This document shows, in pieces, positions 46,569 to 54,867 of a stretch of DNA of 64,000 nt (its first letter is position 1; every line of letters begins with the position of its first letter). The notes beneath the pieces were generated by a model, which saw only the letters and a list, made by a program, of their open reading frames with translations, had not been told where the DNA came from and ran no database searches. This DNA comes from Lewinella cohaerens DSM 23179. GTDB taxonomy: Bacteria > Bacteroidota > Bacteroidia > Chitinophagales > Saprospiraceae. The DNA is taken from the NCBI RefSeq assembly GCF_000379805.1, contig NZ_KB903550.1:1-64000 (forward strand), written 5' to 3'. The translations under genes were made by a program, and so were the position numbers.

Positions 46569-47212
46569 TAGTTCAGGATTTTTATCGTCATTTTGACGTC
46601 TTCAAGAGGGCGATTTCCTGCCGATGGGTTGGTGCTTACCTTAGCAATAGCGTCAATTACTTCGAAGCCTTCGACAACTTCCCCAAAGACGGTGTATTCA
46701 AAATCAAGCTGTGGCGTACCGCCCAACTCTTTATAAAGCTCGCGTTGTACATCAGAATAAGGGCGACCAGTACGTTGGCCAATTTGATCCAATTCCATAT
46801 CAGTTACGGGCTTGCCGTGTACGATATAAAACTGAGAACCAGAGCTGGCTTTTGCAGGGTTAGAAGTCCGGGCAGCGGCCAATGCTCCTGTCAGGTGCAA
46901 AGCTCCAATCTCCGCAGGAATGGTATAACCAGGGCCACCCATTCCTAAAGATTGACCAGCGGGCGCGTCCTTGCTGTCAGGGTCACCACCCTGGATCATA
47001 AACCCGGCAATAATGCGGTGAAACAAGGTACCATCATAAAAGCCTTCTTCGGCCAGCTTGATGAAATTATCGCGATGTTGAGGCGTACTGTTATAGAGTT
47101 TCACCTTCATATCCCCCATATCGGTAGAGATAAGGGCGTAGGTATTTCCATCATTGTTACAGCCACTTAGGGTAGCCAATATCAACAGGGCGAAGAAAAG
47201 TCTTGTTATCAT
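46568..47212 (-). CDS. lipoprotein cyclophilin-type peptidyl-prolyl isomerase
   Basis: A 214-residue lipoprotein (lipobox LSGC) consisting of one cyclophilin domain: LFHRIIAGFMIQGGDPDS, then ARTSNPAKASSGSQFYIVHG and FGEVVEGFEVIDAIAKV. The catalytic Arg in the FHR motif and the QFYI segment are present. It is translationally coupled (TAATG overlap) to the PKD-cyclophilin downstream; the pair probably arose by duplication. Both act in the periplasm on exported proteins. Confidence 0.88.
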   Translation of the reverse strand: MITRLFFALLILATLSGCNNDGNTYALISTDMGDMKVKLYNSTPQHRDNFIKLAEEGFYDGTLFHRIIAGFMIQGGDPDSKDAPAGQSLGMGGPGYTIPAEIGALHLTGALAAARTSNPAKASSGSQFYIVHGKPVTDMELDQIGQRTGRPYSDVQRELYKELGGTPQLDFEYTVFGEVVEGFEVIDAIAKVSTNPSAGNRPLEDVKMTIKILN

Positions 47213-47231
47213 CAGTATTCGGATTTAAAGC

Positions 47232-47597
47232 TTATTTACTACTGTCCTCTTTAAGCGAAGCCGTTTCCGCTTCCCATTCTTTGAAATAGCGGATAATTCC
47301 TTGCTTGAAAAGGATTTCTTGTTCTTTAAGATTGTTGGGTGGAATTTTACGGACCAGCTCCCAGTGGGGCCAACCATCAGCATCACGCCCTGCAAACTCG
47401 TAGTAGCCATAATAGCCCAACAAGCGACAAGTGGCAATGTGCATCAGATCCTGCTTTTCCTCTTTGCTAAACTTTTCTTGCCAGCGCCCCAGTTCCTGGA
47501 TGCCAATCAAAAAAAGGATACCATTAAGATCAGGCAGTACCTCTCTTTGGAAGCGATCTTTGAGGAAATGACGAATGCGTAACCACTCGAAATTCAT
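47232..47597 (-). CDS. conserved hypothetical protein of Bacteroidota
   Basis: About 121 residues from ATG 47597 (MNFEWLRIRHFLKDRF), soluble and mostly helical with a Tyr/Trp-rich middle (LLGYYGYYEFAGRDADGWPHWEL). The first residues to 47642 read from a TTG that is the end of a perfect TATTTTTG promoter box (47640-47647), so a downstream start is more likely. I recognise the look of a small conserved Bacteroidota protein but no function. It lies upstream of the cyclophilin pair by 19 nt and may be the first gene of that operon. Confidence 0.65.
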   Translation of the reverse strand: MNFEWLRIRHFLKDRFQREVLPDLNGILFLIGIQELGRWQEKFSKEEKQDLMHIATCRLLGYYGYYEFAGRDADGWPHWELVRKIPPNNLKEQEILFKQGIIRYFKEWEAETASLKEDSSK

Positions 47598-47639
47598 CTC
47601 CCATTCTTCGGTTTTTAAGTCTTTTGTTTCCACAGGGGG

Positions 47640-47647
47640 CAAAAATA
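47640..47647 (-). promoter_or_regulatory. -7 promoter element of the 47.6-kb operon
   Basis: CAAAAATA on the plus strand reads TATTTTTG on the minus strand, matching TAnnTTTG. It places the transcript start near 47633 and explains why the TTG at 47642 is not the start codon. Confidence 0.5.
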
Positions 47648-47704
47648 GTGATTTGAACGTTGTAGAACAACTTAGTAGAAGGATCGTCCTTCACAGGACT
47701 TAAA

Positions 47705-47785
47705 GTAGAGGGTATAAGGATGTAAAAACGGCAACATCTTCCTCTACGATCTACCCTGATCGACATCAGTCGATCATCCCTCTAC
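47705..47785. repeat. nested inverted repeats downstream of the redoxin gene
   Basis: GTAGAGGG (47705-47712) pairs with CCCTCTAC (47778-47785). Nested inside is a perfect 8-bp hairpin, TGATCGAC-ATCA-GTCGATCA (47757-47776). It lies just beyond the redoxin stop (47799) on the minus strand and could stop transcription before the next gene. Confidence 0.6.
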
Positions 47786-47798
47786 AGCTGTATAGCAT

Positions 47799-48353
47799 TT
47801 ATTTCCATTTGATACCACAACCCGCGCTCGGGTATTGCTTTTCAGGGGCAGGCTTCGCGGCGAGCATCTCGTCTAGTGCTTGGCGTAGATCTTTGCCATC
47901 AAGAGGAGAGTCATTGCCGGGGCGAGAGCTATCAATACGGCCTCGGTAATAGAGTTTCTGTGCTCCGTCAAAGATGTAAAAATCAGGGGTGCAAGCCGCG
48001 TCGTAAGCTTTGGCTACGTCCTGGCTTTCGTCATAGAGGTAAGGAAAATTGTAACCTACCGCCTTAGCGTGTTCTGTCATAAGTTCAGGTCCATCCATAG
48101 GATAGTTGTTCACATCATTGGAACTGATGCCTACAAAGCCAATGCCTTGGGCTTTGTAATCCTTAGCGATACGGACAATTTCTTCGTTGACGTGAATTAC
48201 GTAAGGGCAGTGGTTGCACAAAAACATGACAACGGTTCCTTTGTCGGTTGCGATGTCTTGTAGGCTGAGATTTTTTCCACTTACGGTATCGGGCAGGTTG
48301 AATTCAGGAGCTTTTGTCCCGAGCGGGAGCATGTTGGATTCCTTTAAGGCCAT
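47799..48353 (-). CDS. thioredoxin-fold redoxin (AhpC/TSA-like)
   Basis: A 184-residue soluble protein of the thioredoxin superfamily with PLGTKAPEFNLPD at the start, a CxxC site CNHCPYV (about 46-52) at the end of a VVMFLC strand, VGISSNDV and a cis-Pro region (CTPDFYIFD). It resembles thioredoxin family proteins common in Bacteroidota that act as peroxide or thiol reductases. No signal peptide is present, so it is cytoplasmic. Residue 8 (48332) is a possible alternative start. Confidence 0.85.
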   Translation of the reverse strand: MALKESNMLPLGTKAPEFNLPDTVSGKNLSLQDIATDKGTVVMFLCNHCPYVIHVNEEIVRIAKDYKAQGIGFVGISSNDVNNYPMDGPELMTEHAKAVGYNFPYLYDESQDVAKAYDAACTPDFYIFDGAQKLYYRGRIDSSRPGNDSPLDGKDLRQALDEMLAAKPAPEKQYPSAGCGIKWK

Positions 48354-48435
48354 GAGCTGTTATTCTTTTTTGCAAAAGTAAAGTTATTCAACATCTTTCC
48401 GGGCTTAAGTGTTGAGAGAATAAATAGAACAAGTT

Positions 48436-48675
48436 ATGTGGACAGAACAGGACAATGAGCTGCGGGCAGCATTTGAATTCAAAAATTTCACCCAAGCCTT
48501 CGCTTTTATGACCGAAGTGGCTTTTGTAGCAGAGGCACAACAGCATCACCCCAATTGGTCAAACGTTTACAATACGGTTAGCTTTCGTTTGAATACACAC
48601 GATGCGGGCAATACCGTTACCGAAAAAGACCGCAAACTAGCGGCGGCTATTGATGAGATTGCGGTGAGGTATTAG
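48436..48675 (+). CDS. 4a-hydroxytetrahydrobiopterin dehydratase (PCD)
   Basis: A 79-residue protein with the pterin-4a-carbinolamine dehydratase signature: FTQAFAFMTEVAFVAEAQQHHPNW, with the His-His of the active site, then VYNTVSFRLNTHDAGNTVTEKD. It dehydrates the carbinolamine made by aromatic amino acid hydroxylases, regenerating the pterin cofactor. It is shorter than usual (about 95-110) at the N-terminus. It lies alone between the divergent redoxin and convergent M48 gene. Confidence 0.85.
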   Translation: MWTEQDNELRAAFEFKNFTQAFAFMTEVAFVAEAQQHHPNWSNVYNTVSFRLNTHDAGNTVTEKDRKLAAAIDEIAVRY

Positions 48676-48703
48676 AGCCGGTTTTTATCCACCACCTCTA
48701 AAT

Positions 48704-50212
48704 CTACCGTTGCCCCTGCCCGTCAGGCGTGGCTACTGTCTTGATGAGCGTTCCTTTCTTCAGGCGAATCGTAAGTTCCATACCGTTGAGGATAGCCAAT
48801 TCATCTAAGCGGTCGCTGGGTTGGCGGTAAGCAGAAAAAGCCTCGCGCAGTGTCATGTCACGACTGAGGGTTTCAATCTTGATGCGTTCCGCCTGGCGGT
48901 TCAGTTTGTCGGGGTCGCTAAGGCTACCAAAGCTCGTCATAGTCGCTAGCATACGGCCACGATAAGAAGAAAAATCCTGTTCGGTAGACAGGCCGAGGAA
49001 ATGGTAAATGTATTCACCGTACTGAATGTAGTAAGAGACGGTTTTCAAAACCTGCTGAGCAGGCTGCCCGTTGGCATCTTGGCCCTCCTGCACCAGGTCT
49101 GCGTATACCTCTAGCGCGGAAAGACCGTTGACGGTGCGGCGTTGGCTGCCCGTTGTTTGCAGTTGGTATTTTTCGGCAGTAGCCTGCGCCGCAGCTTCTA
49201 GCGAAGCCCCTTGCCCCAGTTGTAGCATCATTACCGCTTTACCGTCTTCGGGTGCCATTTGCACCTGCTGGGGGGTGTTGGCTGTCTGCCAGCCGCTGGG
49301 GATCGCATACTGGAATTTTAATTCAGGATGATAGAAGTTGCTATTCTCCACAAAACCCTGACGAGGATCTTCGCCGTACATCAGTCCGTCGATCATACGC
49401 AGGTAGGAATCGCGGCCTACTTCGTAAGGGCCGCTACCTCTATTGCGTCGCTGCCACTGGTCGGCAAGCTGCCCCACTTTTACGTTGCGGTCAGCTGGGT
49501 CGGGGTGGGTAGACATAAAGGTAGGCAGGCGTCCTTCTGGGCCACCGCTCAGGCGATCGAGGGTAGCAAAGAAGCCAGCCATCTGGTGAGCATCGTAGCC
49601 AATTTCAGAAGAGTATTCTACGCCTAGTTTGTCGGATTCGCTTTCGGCATCACGACCATATTTGAGTAGCATGAGCTGCATGGCCTGGCTAGCTTCATTA
49701 CCAAACTGGGCAAACTCCGGAGATAGAATCATCCCGGCAATCAAGCCTACTTGCGCCAAAATACTACGGCTGTACTGGCGGGCGGAGTGCCGTGCTGTAA
49801 CGTGGCCGATCTCGTGCCCTAGCACCCCGGCAAATTGTGCTTCGTTGTTGAAGTGCGCCATGATGCCGCGGGTGAAGTAAACATATCCCCCCGGCAAAGC
49901 AAAGGCATTGACGACAGGAGAATCCAGTAACTTAAATTCAAATTTTAGGTCAGATCGGTGAGAAACTGCTGCCATCTCCTGCCCTTTGGCATTGAGGAAT
50001 TGCTGCATTTCATCGTCTTGATACAAACCAAATTGCGCCACAATAGCCGGGTCGTTTTGGTCACCCATGGCCTGCTCTTGTCCGGCAGACATCAGCATGA
50101 GTTGTTTCTTGCCGGTAACAGGGTTGCGCGAGCAACTGTCCCAGGAGAAGGAGAACATCAGCACGAAAACGGTGAGCAAAAGGCTGCGGTAAGATAAGTT
50201 GTGGTGTATCAT
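48704..50212 (-). CDS. M48 family metalloprotease lipoprotein
   Basis: The 502-residue product has a lipobox (SWDSC) followed by SRNPVTGKKQLMLM, typical of BepA/LoiP-like M48 proteases. The zinc site HEIGHVTARHSARQ (HExxH) and the downstream Glu helix (AESESDKLGVEYSSEIGY, third ligand) are complete. The C-terminal half contains a TPR-poor beta region and ends in a LysM-like or PrsW-type tail (REAFSAY). A periplasmic protease in outer-membrane quality control is inferred by family. Confidence 0.9.
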   Translation of the reverse strand: MIHHNLSYRSLLLTVFVLMFSFSWDSCSRNPVTGKKQLMLMSAGQEQAMGDQNDPAIVAQFGLYQDDEMQQFLNAKGQEMAAVSHRSDLKFEFKLLDSPVVNAFALPGGYVYFTRGIMAHFNNEAQFAGVLGHEIGHVTARHSARQYSRSILAQVGLIAGMILSPEFAQFGNEASQAMQLMLLKYGRDAESESDKLGVEYSSEIGYDAHQMAGFFATLDRLSGGPEGRLPTFMSTHPDPADRNVKVGQLADQWQRRNRGSGPYEVGRDSYLRMIDGLMYGEDPRQGFVENSNFYHPELKFQYAIPSGWQTANTPQQVQMAPEDGKAVMMLQLGQGASLEAAAQATAEKYQLQTTGSQRRTVNGLSALEVYADLVQEGQDANGQPAQQVLKTVSYYIQYGEYIYHFLGLSTEQDFSSYRGRMLATMTSFGSLSDPDKLNRQAERIKIETLSRDMTLREAFSAYRQPSDRLDELAILNGMELTIRLKKGTLIKTVATPDGQGQR

Positions 50213-50271
50213 GGATAAGAGAATTTTTTATTAAAAATAGGGGAAGGATTACTTATTTTTTAGAGGCACAT

Positions 50272-51090
50272 TTAGACTACTGAGGGTTTAAATACCAAGC
50301 CAAGAGCTCGATCAAGCTCCGGCAAAACCCGCTTAAACTGCTGAGGGTAGATGAAGTAGAAGGCAATGCCCATGGCCGTCAGGTCCAGCTCGGGAAGGCC
50401 AATCCAACGTTCTAGCGCTTCTTGCGAAAAACCACTGACGCCTTGCAAATCTTCCCAGCTCACCGATGACCAATCGCCATAGTCATAAGCAGGGTAAGTA
50501 TTTTGGAAGATGCGAGCGTATTCGTACCAGGCGGGATTGAGGTACTGCTTGGCATCTACAAAACCACGCAGCACGTGCTCCAGACAAAACATAACCACGC
50601 CATCCGGTTCATAGATTTCCGAAATGTGGAAATGCTCTTGGTACTGAGGCGAAGGAAACGGATGAGGGTAAATGATGATGTTCTCATAATTCGTAAACAA
50701 AAATTCCTCTTGCCCAAAGGTCATCGTCACCGGCACGCTCGCAATGATCACTTTTACATCCAAGGGAATAGACTCCAGTACCTGCGGCTTATAGTCAGAA
50801 CCCTCGTTGAAGAGAAACACCCGCCGTCGGAATTCTCTTTGCTCTGGTTCTGATAGTTGCTGATAAAACGGTGATTTCTCCGCCAAAAACTGCGCCATCT
50901 CCGTAGGCAGATCAGGGGGGCTACGCTGCCACCACCACCAGTTGATCTGGGGCGCGAGCACATAGAACGAGACCAGTATCACCACCATGGCGATCATGAG
51001 CAAAGACCAGCTGGTGTCTACCTCTATGGTGAGATAAACGCCGAGGCCGAGCAGCAAAATAAAAGGTATGGCCAATCTAAAAGCGGGCAT
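50272..51090 (-). CDS. MtfA-like membrane protein without HExxH zinc site
   Basis: About 272 residues (ATG 51090, MPAFRLAIPFILLLG) with two N-terminal membrane helices (about 5-22 and 27-45) and an MtfA/M90-like domain (FLAEKSPFYQQLSEPEQREFRRRVFLF, then VIIASVPVTMTFG). In active family members a zinc-binding HEFAH follows. Here the region reads VMFCLEHVLRGFVD, so the HExxH is lost. The protein is probably a catalytically dead relative with a binding or regulatory role. In-frame codons up to 51252 are AT-rich and unlikely to be translated. Confidence 0.7.
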   Translation of the reverse strand: MPAFRLAIPFILLLGLGVYLTIEVDTSWSLLMIAMVVILVSFYVLAPQINWWWWQRSPPDLPTEMAQFLAEKSPFYQQLSEPEQREFRRRVFLFNEGSDYKPQVLESIPLDVKVIIASVPVTMTFGQEEFLFTNYENIIIYPHPFPSPQYQEHFHISEIYEPDGVVMFCLEHVLRGFVDAKQYLNPAWYEYARIFQNTYPAYDYGDWSSVSWEDLQGVSGFSQEALERWIGLPELDLTAMGIAFYFIYPQQFKRVLPELDRALGLVFKPSVV

Positions 51091-51260
51091 GTTGTTTATT
51101 TTTATCTCAATGTACGGCAAGATTTTGACGGTAATAAGTTTTTCCGTCACTAAGAGTTTGTTGGCTGGTTTGTTTGTTGGCTGGTGTTTATTGTTGAATT
51201 CAGCATACAAGAGCACCATTAACCAACAAACGATTAAAATCAACCCTTCCAACCATTATG

Positions 51261-51370
51261 GGCCTCCGCCTACCTACGGTGGCGTCAGGCTGTCCGTCCT
51301 TGCAGTCCTACCATCCTTAGGCCCTACGCGCTCCGCTTGTCGCGCTCACCTATTCGGTTCGCGGAGGAGA
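51261..51370 (-). repeat. GC-rich segment, possible dispersed repeat
   Basis: Read on the minus strand it contains AAGCGGAGCG, AAGGATGG and GGACAGCCTGACGCC, similar in order and spacing to 15955-16065. Conservation is partial (roughly two thirds in the alignable core by eye). Confidence 0.4.
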
Positions 51371-51441
51371 AAAGGTTTTGTTTGTTTCAACTGTTGGCCA
51401 CAGCAGCCAGGGAATACGGTGAAAAAAGATTAACTTATAAG

Positions 51442-51464
51442 ATGAAATTTCCAAACAAGCTTAA
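51442..51464 (+). mobile_element. partial copy of the MITE right end
   Basis: ATGAAATTTCCAAACAAGCT differs by one base from the right end of the MITE at 30142-30161 and is followed by TAA, the same target triplet. No left end was found within a few hundred bases, so this is a remnant. Confidence 0.55.
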
Positions 51465-51549
51465 GTGATGAAGAAGTTCAATAGTATCATAAATAAAGCA
51501 AGCAAGTCGGAATTAATTCGATGCAAAATCGGTTAAGGAGAGCAAATAA

Positions 51550-51726
51550 TTGACAGGGAAGCTTGAAAACGGAGAGGGCCTTTTGCACAAAACAACGATG
51601 ACGGTAAATGAATTAGGGAAAATAAATGTTTATGAATATGTTTACTTTTTGAGTAAACATGCGGAAAGACATATTCAGCAAATGGAAGAGAATCGAGCTG
51701 AATTTGAAAGAGTTGAGAAGCACTAA
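51550..51726 (+). pseudogene. C-terminal fragment of a DinB-family protein
   Basis: An open frame from a TTG at 51550 (internal ATG at 51598) to a stop at 51724-51726 encodes about 58 residues. The last part (VYEYVYFLSKHAERHIQQMEE) matches the C-terminal helix of DinB_2 four-helix-bundle proteins, with the conserved His-x-x-Arg-His-x-x-Gln pattern of the metal site. The N-terminal three quarters are missing, so it is a remnant of a deleted or truncated gene. Its stop overlaps the motif CTAACAAGCGCTA. Confidence 0.6.
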
Positions 51727-51744
51727 CAAGCGCTAAAGCATAAA
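51723..51744 (+). repeat. cassette-junction-like motif shared with 37.36 kb
   Basis: CTAACAAGCGCTA (51723-51735) differs by one base from CTAACAAGCCCTA (37361-37373), the junction after the nSTAND gene. Both directly follow a gene end and precede an AT-rich unit. Here no GTTRRRY follows. Confidence 0.45.
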
Positions 51745-51749
51745 AAAAT

Positions 51750-51953
51750 ATGGGAATGCAAGGAGTAAGCATTAATAGATTCAGTACCTATTTGCTGTTT
51801 TTGATCATTACAATGGGCACAGGTTGCCAGACGTATAAAGGGTACTATTATTCGAGTTTCAATTCTGACCATCCGCGCACTTATGAGTATTCTTGTAAAG
51901 CAGATCCAACAAGCACCCAGTATTGGAGAATCGATAATATTAGAGCTGACTGA
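51750..51953 (+). CDS. small putative lipoprotein
   Basis: A 67-residue ORF with a signal segment ending in a lipobox (TMGTGC, about residues 21-26) and a short Tyr-rich mature part (QTYKGYYYSSF). It begins 23 nt after the DinB remnant and may itself be a truncated gene. No family recognised. Confidence 0.45.
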   Translation: MGMQGVSINRFSTYLLFLIITMGTGCQTYKGYYYSSFNSDHPRTYEYSCKADPTSTQYWRIDNIRAD

Positions 51954-52008
51954 AATTTATGATGATCAAGAATGGAAAAAGAAGATAAATTGATTTGCTA
52001 CTGTTGCA

Positions 52009-52371
52009 GTGATGCTTTGCCCAAAGTGTAATGAGCAATCAAAGGAGATGAGAAAGTGGAGCTATGTATTACTTATCATTAATGGTATTAACATCGTAGA
52101 AAAGATACGTTGGGGCTATTTCGTGAAGAATACATCAAGGTTGATAATCTATATGCCTTCGATGCTGGATTTAATGATCAGCATCATTGTGTCTCTTATT
52201 GCTACAGTTGTTATTGTCAAGAAAATGACGAATGATGATCACTCTAATGTGGTTTTCCGTGATGATGTATTGGATGCTTTTGATAAGGCATTACCAAAGA
52301 GAAATTATTGGTTTGTAGGCATACTCACCTTGGCAGCCTGTTTTTACGTAAGTATAAAAGCAATGTTTTAA
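52009..52371 (+). CDS. small two-helix membrane protein with CxxC
   Basis: A 120-residue ORF from GTG 52009 (ATG at 52012) with a CPKC zinc-ribbon-like knuckle at the N-terminus and membrane helices at about 48-66 and 100-117. A second frame just upstream (from ATG 51973) encodes an ICYCC knuckle and stops near the same place. The original gene may thus have been longer and been broken by a frameshift. Function unknown. Followed by a lipoprotein gene after 1 nt. Confidence 0.45.
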   Translation: MMLCPKCNEQSKEMRKWSYVLLIINGINIVEKIRWGYFVKNTSRLIIYMPSMLDLMISIIVSLIATVVIVKKMTNDDHSNVVFRDDVLDAFDKALPKRNYWFVGILTLAACFYVSIKAMF

Positions 52372-52372
52372 T

Positions 52373-53125
52373 ATGAGAAAACAACTGTTAATCCTAATCT
52401 TAATAAGCCAATTGTTTCACGCGTGTTCAATTCCAGGGGCTTACTATTTGGTGAACTTAACTGATGCTAGCCTTAATGTTAGACTAGGTTATGAGTATTC
52501 TTTTGAAAATTTAGAAATCAAATCTACCATGTATGAAGGCGAGGCACTTGAGTATGATGATTTTGATGAAATGCTAGATCATTCATATGTATTTGATACG
52601 CTATCGTGCTCTGTTATTTTTACTTTGGAGCCAAACACCTACGCGTTTATTGGCTATGGATCAAATCATAGAAGTTATGTAGATGTAATTGATATTGCTC
52701 AGATTCAAAAACCAATGAAAATCAATGAGGGAGATAATGACAAAGTGAGTATTTCGTCAGCAAGAATGGGTTCGTATATTGGAGTAGTTACGATAGATGA
52801 AGTTGATGAGATTAGTAATACTTTGCCGCCAGATGGCGTGTACACCTATGATATTGCTTTCGCTGAATGGGGAGGAAAATCAATGGGGGATAAAGTGGAA
52901 ATTACGATAAAGAACAGGAGTGTTGAAGTTCGATATGATGGCGGAGGGCAGTTGCCGCTAGCAGAAAAAGGTGATTTGCTAGAGACCGGCATACTTGTCC
53001 GTCATAAAACAGGAGAATGGATCATTGTCCGATCCCAAGGTGAGATTAATACAGAAGAAATAGGCGGCTGTACAGGAGGGCCTTCAATAATTGACTTCGA
53101 TAAGCAAAAATTCTGGATGTGCTAA
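52373..53125 (+). CDS. lipoprotein of unknown function
   Basis: A 250-residue protein with a lipoprotein signal (lipobox FHAC, Cys18). The mature part is acidic and beta-rich, with a YIGVVTIDEVDEISN segment and a C-terminal GGCTGGPSIID. It follows the small membrane protein after 1 nt, suggesting one transcript. It is more AT-rich than the core genes. No recognised family. Confidence 0.6.
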   Translation: MRKQLLILILISQLFHACSIPGAYYLVNLTDASLNVRLGYEYSFENLEIKSTMYEGEALEYDDFDEMLDHSYVFDTLSCSVIFTLEPNTYAFIGYGSNHRSYVDVIDIAQIQKPMKINEGDNDKVSISSARMGSYIGVVTIDEVDEISNTLPPDGVYTYDIAFAEWGGKSMGDKVEITIKNRSVEVRYDGGGQLPLAEKGDLLETGILVRHKTGEWIIVRSQGEINTEEIGGCTGGPSIIDFDKQKFWMC

Positions 53126-53169
53126 ATGAAGACAGCTCTCTAGCTTTATTATCCAAGAAAACAACTTAA

Positions 53170-53358
53170 ATGCTTAGCTTTAAAGATGACAGCATACTGG
53201 ATACTCCTACTCCAAAGGGAGTTACGGAATTGAGTAATTACCAACTTGTTGGATTCCTTGAAGAGGATCATCAATATGCACGAACATTTAGAGAAGTATT
53301 TCCGAACTTCGTATATGCCGAAAAACAGTGGTGGCAACCATTAAGACAAGACTCCAAA
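53170..53358 (+). pseudogene. possible gene fragment fused in frame to the S41 peptidase
   Basis: The reading frame of the S41 gene is open for 63 codons before its signal peptide. It encodes a hydrophilic segment (TELSNYQLVGFLEEDHQYA, then NFVYAEKQWWQPLRQ) that does not look like an export leader. It probably represents the remains of another protein. It could be translated if the upstream start at 53170 is used. Confidence 0.35.
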
Positions 53359-54867
53359 ATGACAAAAATTACAATTGTTTTCTTTTTTTTAGCCTCATCA
53401 TTTGCTGTCTTTGGTCAATCTATTGATGAGCCTTTTTCGATAGAAAAGATGGAAAAAGACTTAGAGATATTTAAAGAAATAAGGCAAACGGCTAATTCAG
53501 GTCTCTACAAATACCGTACAAAACAACAAATTGATAGCTTATATGAATGGGCTGGCGATGAAATTCAAAATATTTCCACTTATATAGGTTTTTACAACTT
53601 AATCTCTACCCTTACTGATTTTGAAGGAAGCCTGCATAACAATACTTCTTTACCCCAAAAGTACCTGGAAAGTATATTGGCCGAAGAGAATGGCTACTTC
53701 CCCTACCCCCTAAAGTGGATAGAAGGCAAATGGCTTCTTAATTACGAAAATGGCGACCTTCCTTTGGGGGCAGAAATTACAGTAATAAATGATGTGCCAA
53801 TCTCGGAGGTGATAGTACACCTGCATAAATACTATACTACCGACGGCATAAATACAACAGGAAAAAGAATTGGGGTAAGTAGTGCTTTTAGCAGGTACTA
53901 CAGGTATCACTATGGCTTAAAAGATACTTTCGAAATTTCGTTCATAGCTCCAAACTCGAATATCGAAGAAACATTAAAAACGGCGAGTGTCAGGTATGCA
54001 GACTATCGTGTTAACTTCAGAAAAAGACACTCTCATCCGTTTGACAAACTTCAATTCAAAAGGATACAGAAAAATGAACGATATGCCTATAAACAAATAG
54101 ATGAGCATACAGGACTTCTTACCCTCAATACATTTGGTATGGGCAATGAAGAATCAGAAGAACACTTGGCGTACAAAGAATGGTTGGACAGTGTTTTTAT
54201 AGCTATGAAAGACCATGAATTGGAAAATTTAATTGTAGATGTGAGGAACAACGGCGGTGGCGACGACCCAAATGATGTTGTAACGTATTCGTACCTAACC
54301 AATAGAACGTTTCAAGAAAGCAAGGAGGCCTGGATTAGCTTTGACAAGGTTCCATTGCTCAAGTATTATGATTCCCCATTTCCCAGAATACTCCGCCCGC
54401 TCGGTGTTGGCAAATTCAATCGTGATTTTCAAAAAAGGTTTCCAAGAGAAGAGGATGGGAGGTTCTATATAAGCAAAGCGTCTAATGAAATGAAAATCCG
54501 ACAACCCGACGACAATGCTTTTAAAGGGAACATTTATCTTTTGATAAGCCCAAGAGTTGCCTCGGCAGGGAGCCTTTTTGCTGCGTTGGTAGCAGGAAAT
54601 GATAATACCACTTCAATTGGTGAAGAAACAATGGGCGGATATTATGGTCATAATGGACATACTCCTTTTGGTTACGTTTTACCAAGGTCAAAAATTGTTA
54701 CCGAGTTTTCCATTGATAACATAACCCAGGATGTGCCTGAAAAGCCAAACCAATTTTACAACAGGGGAGTTATCCCTGACTATGAGGTTTTACAATCTTT
54801 TGAAGATTTTTTAGCCAACAAAGACACGCAAATGGAATTTGTCTTGCAACTGATAAAAGAGAAATGA
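53359..54867 (+). CDS. S41 family C-terminal processing peptidase-like protein
   Basis: About 502 residues from ATG 53359 with a signal peptide (cleavage near FAVFG-QS), a helical N-terminal part and an S41 protease core. The core has LIVDVRNNGGG (about 290-300), LLISPRVASAGSLFAALV with the catalytic Ser in the ASAGS turn, and GGYYGHNG. Periplasmic protease or degenerate relative; PDZ domain not obvious. It overlaps the next gene by 4 nt (ATGA), so both are translated together. AT-rich, in the accessory patch. Confidence 0.8.
   Translation: MTKITIVFFFLASSFAVFGQSIDEPFSIEKMEKDLEIFKEIRQTANSGLYKYRTKQQIDSLYEWAGDEIQNISTYIGFYNLISTLTDFEGSLHNNTSLPQKYLESILAEENGYFPYPLKWIEGKWLLNYENGDLPLGAEITVINDVPISEVIVHLHKYYTTDGINTTGKRIGVSSAFSRYYRYHYGLKDTFEISFIAPNSNIEETLKTASVRYADYRVNFRKRHSHPFDKLQFKRIQKNERYAYKQIDEHTGLLTLNTFGMGNEESEEHLAYKEWLDSVFIAMKDHELENLIVDVRNNGGGDDPNDVVTYSYLTNRTFQESKEAWISFDKVPLLKYYDSPFPRILRPLGVGKFNRDFQKRFPREEDGRFYISKASNEMKIRQPDDNAFKGNIYLLISPRVASAGSLFAALVAGNDNTTSIGEETMGGYYGHNGHTPFGYVLPRSKIVTEFSIDNITQDVPEKPNQFYNRGVIPDYEVLQSFEDFLANKDTQMEFVLQLIKEK

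Larger units (their letters stand above)
51091..51549. other. intergenic region with repeat and IS-end remnants
   Basis: The region contains a GC-rich stretch (51261-51370) related to 15955-16065 in inverted orientation. It also has a fragment of the MITE right end (51442-51461, ATGAAATTTCCAAACAAGCT, followed by TAA). No complete gene was found. Confidence 0.5.
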
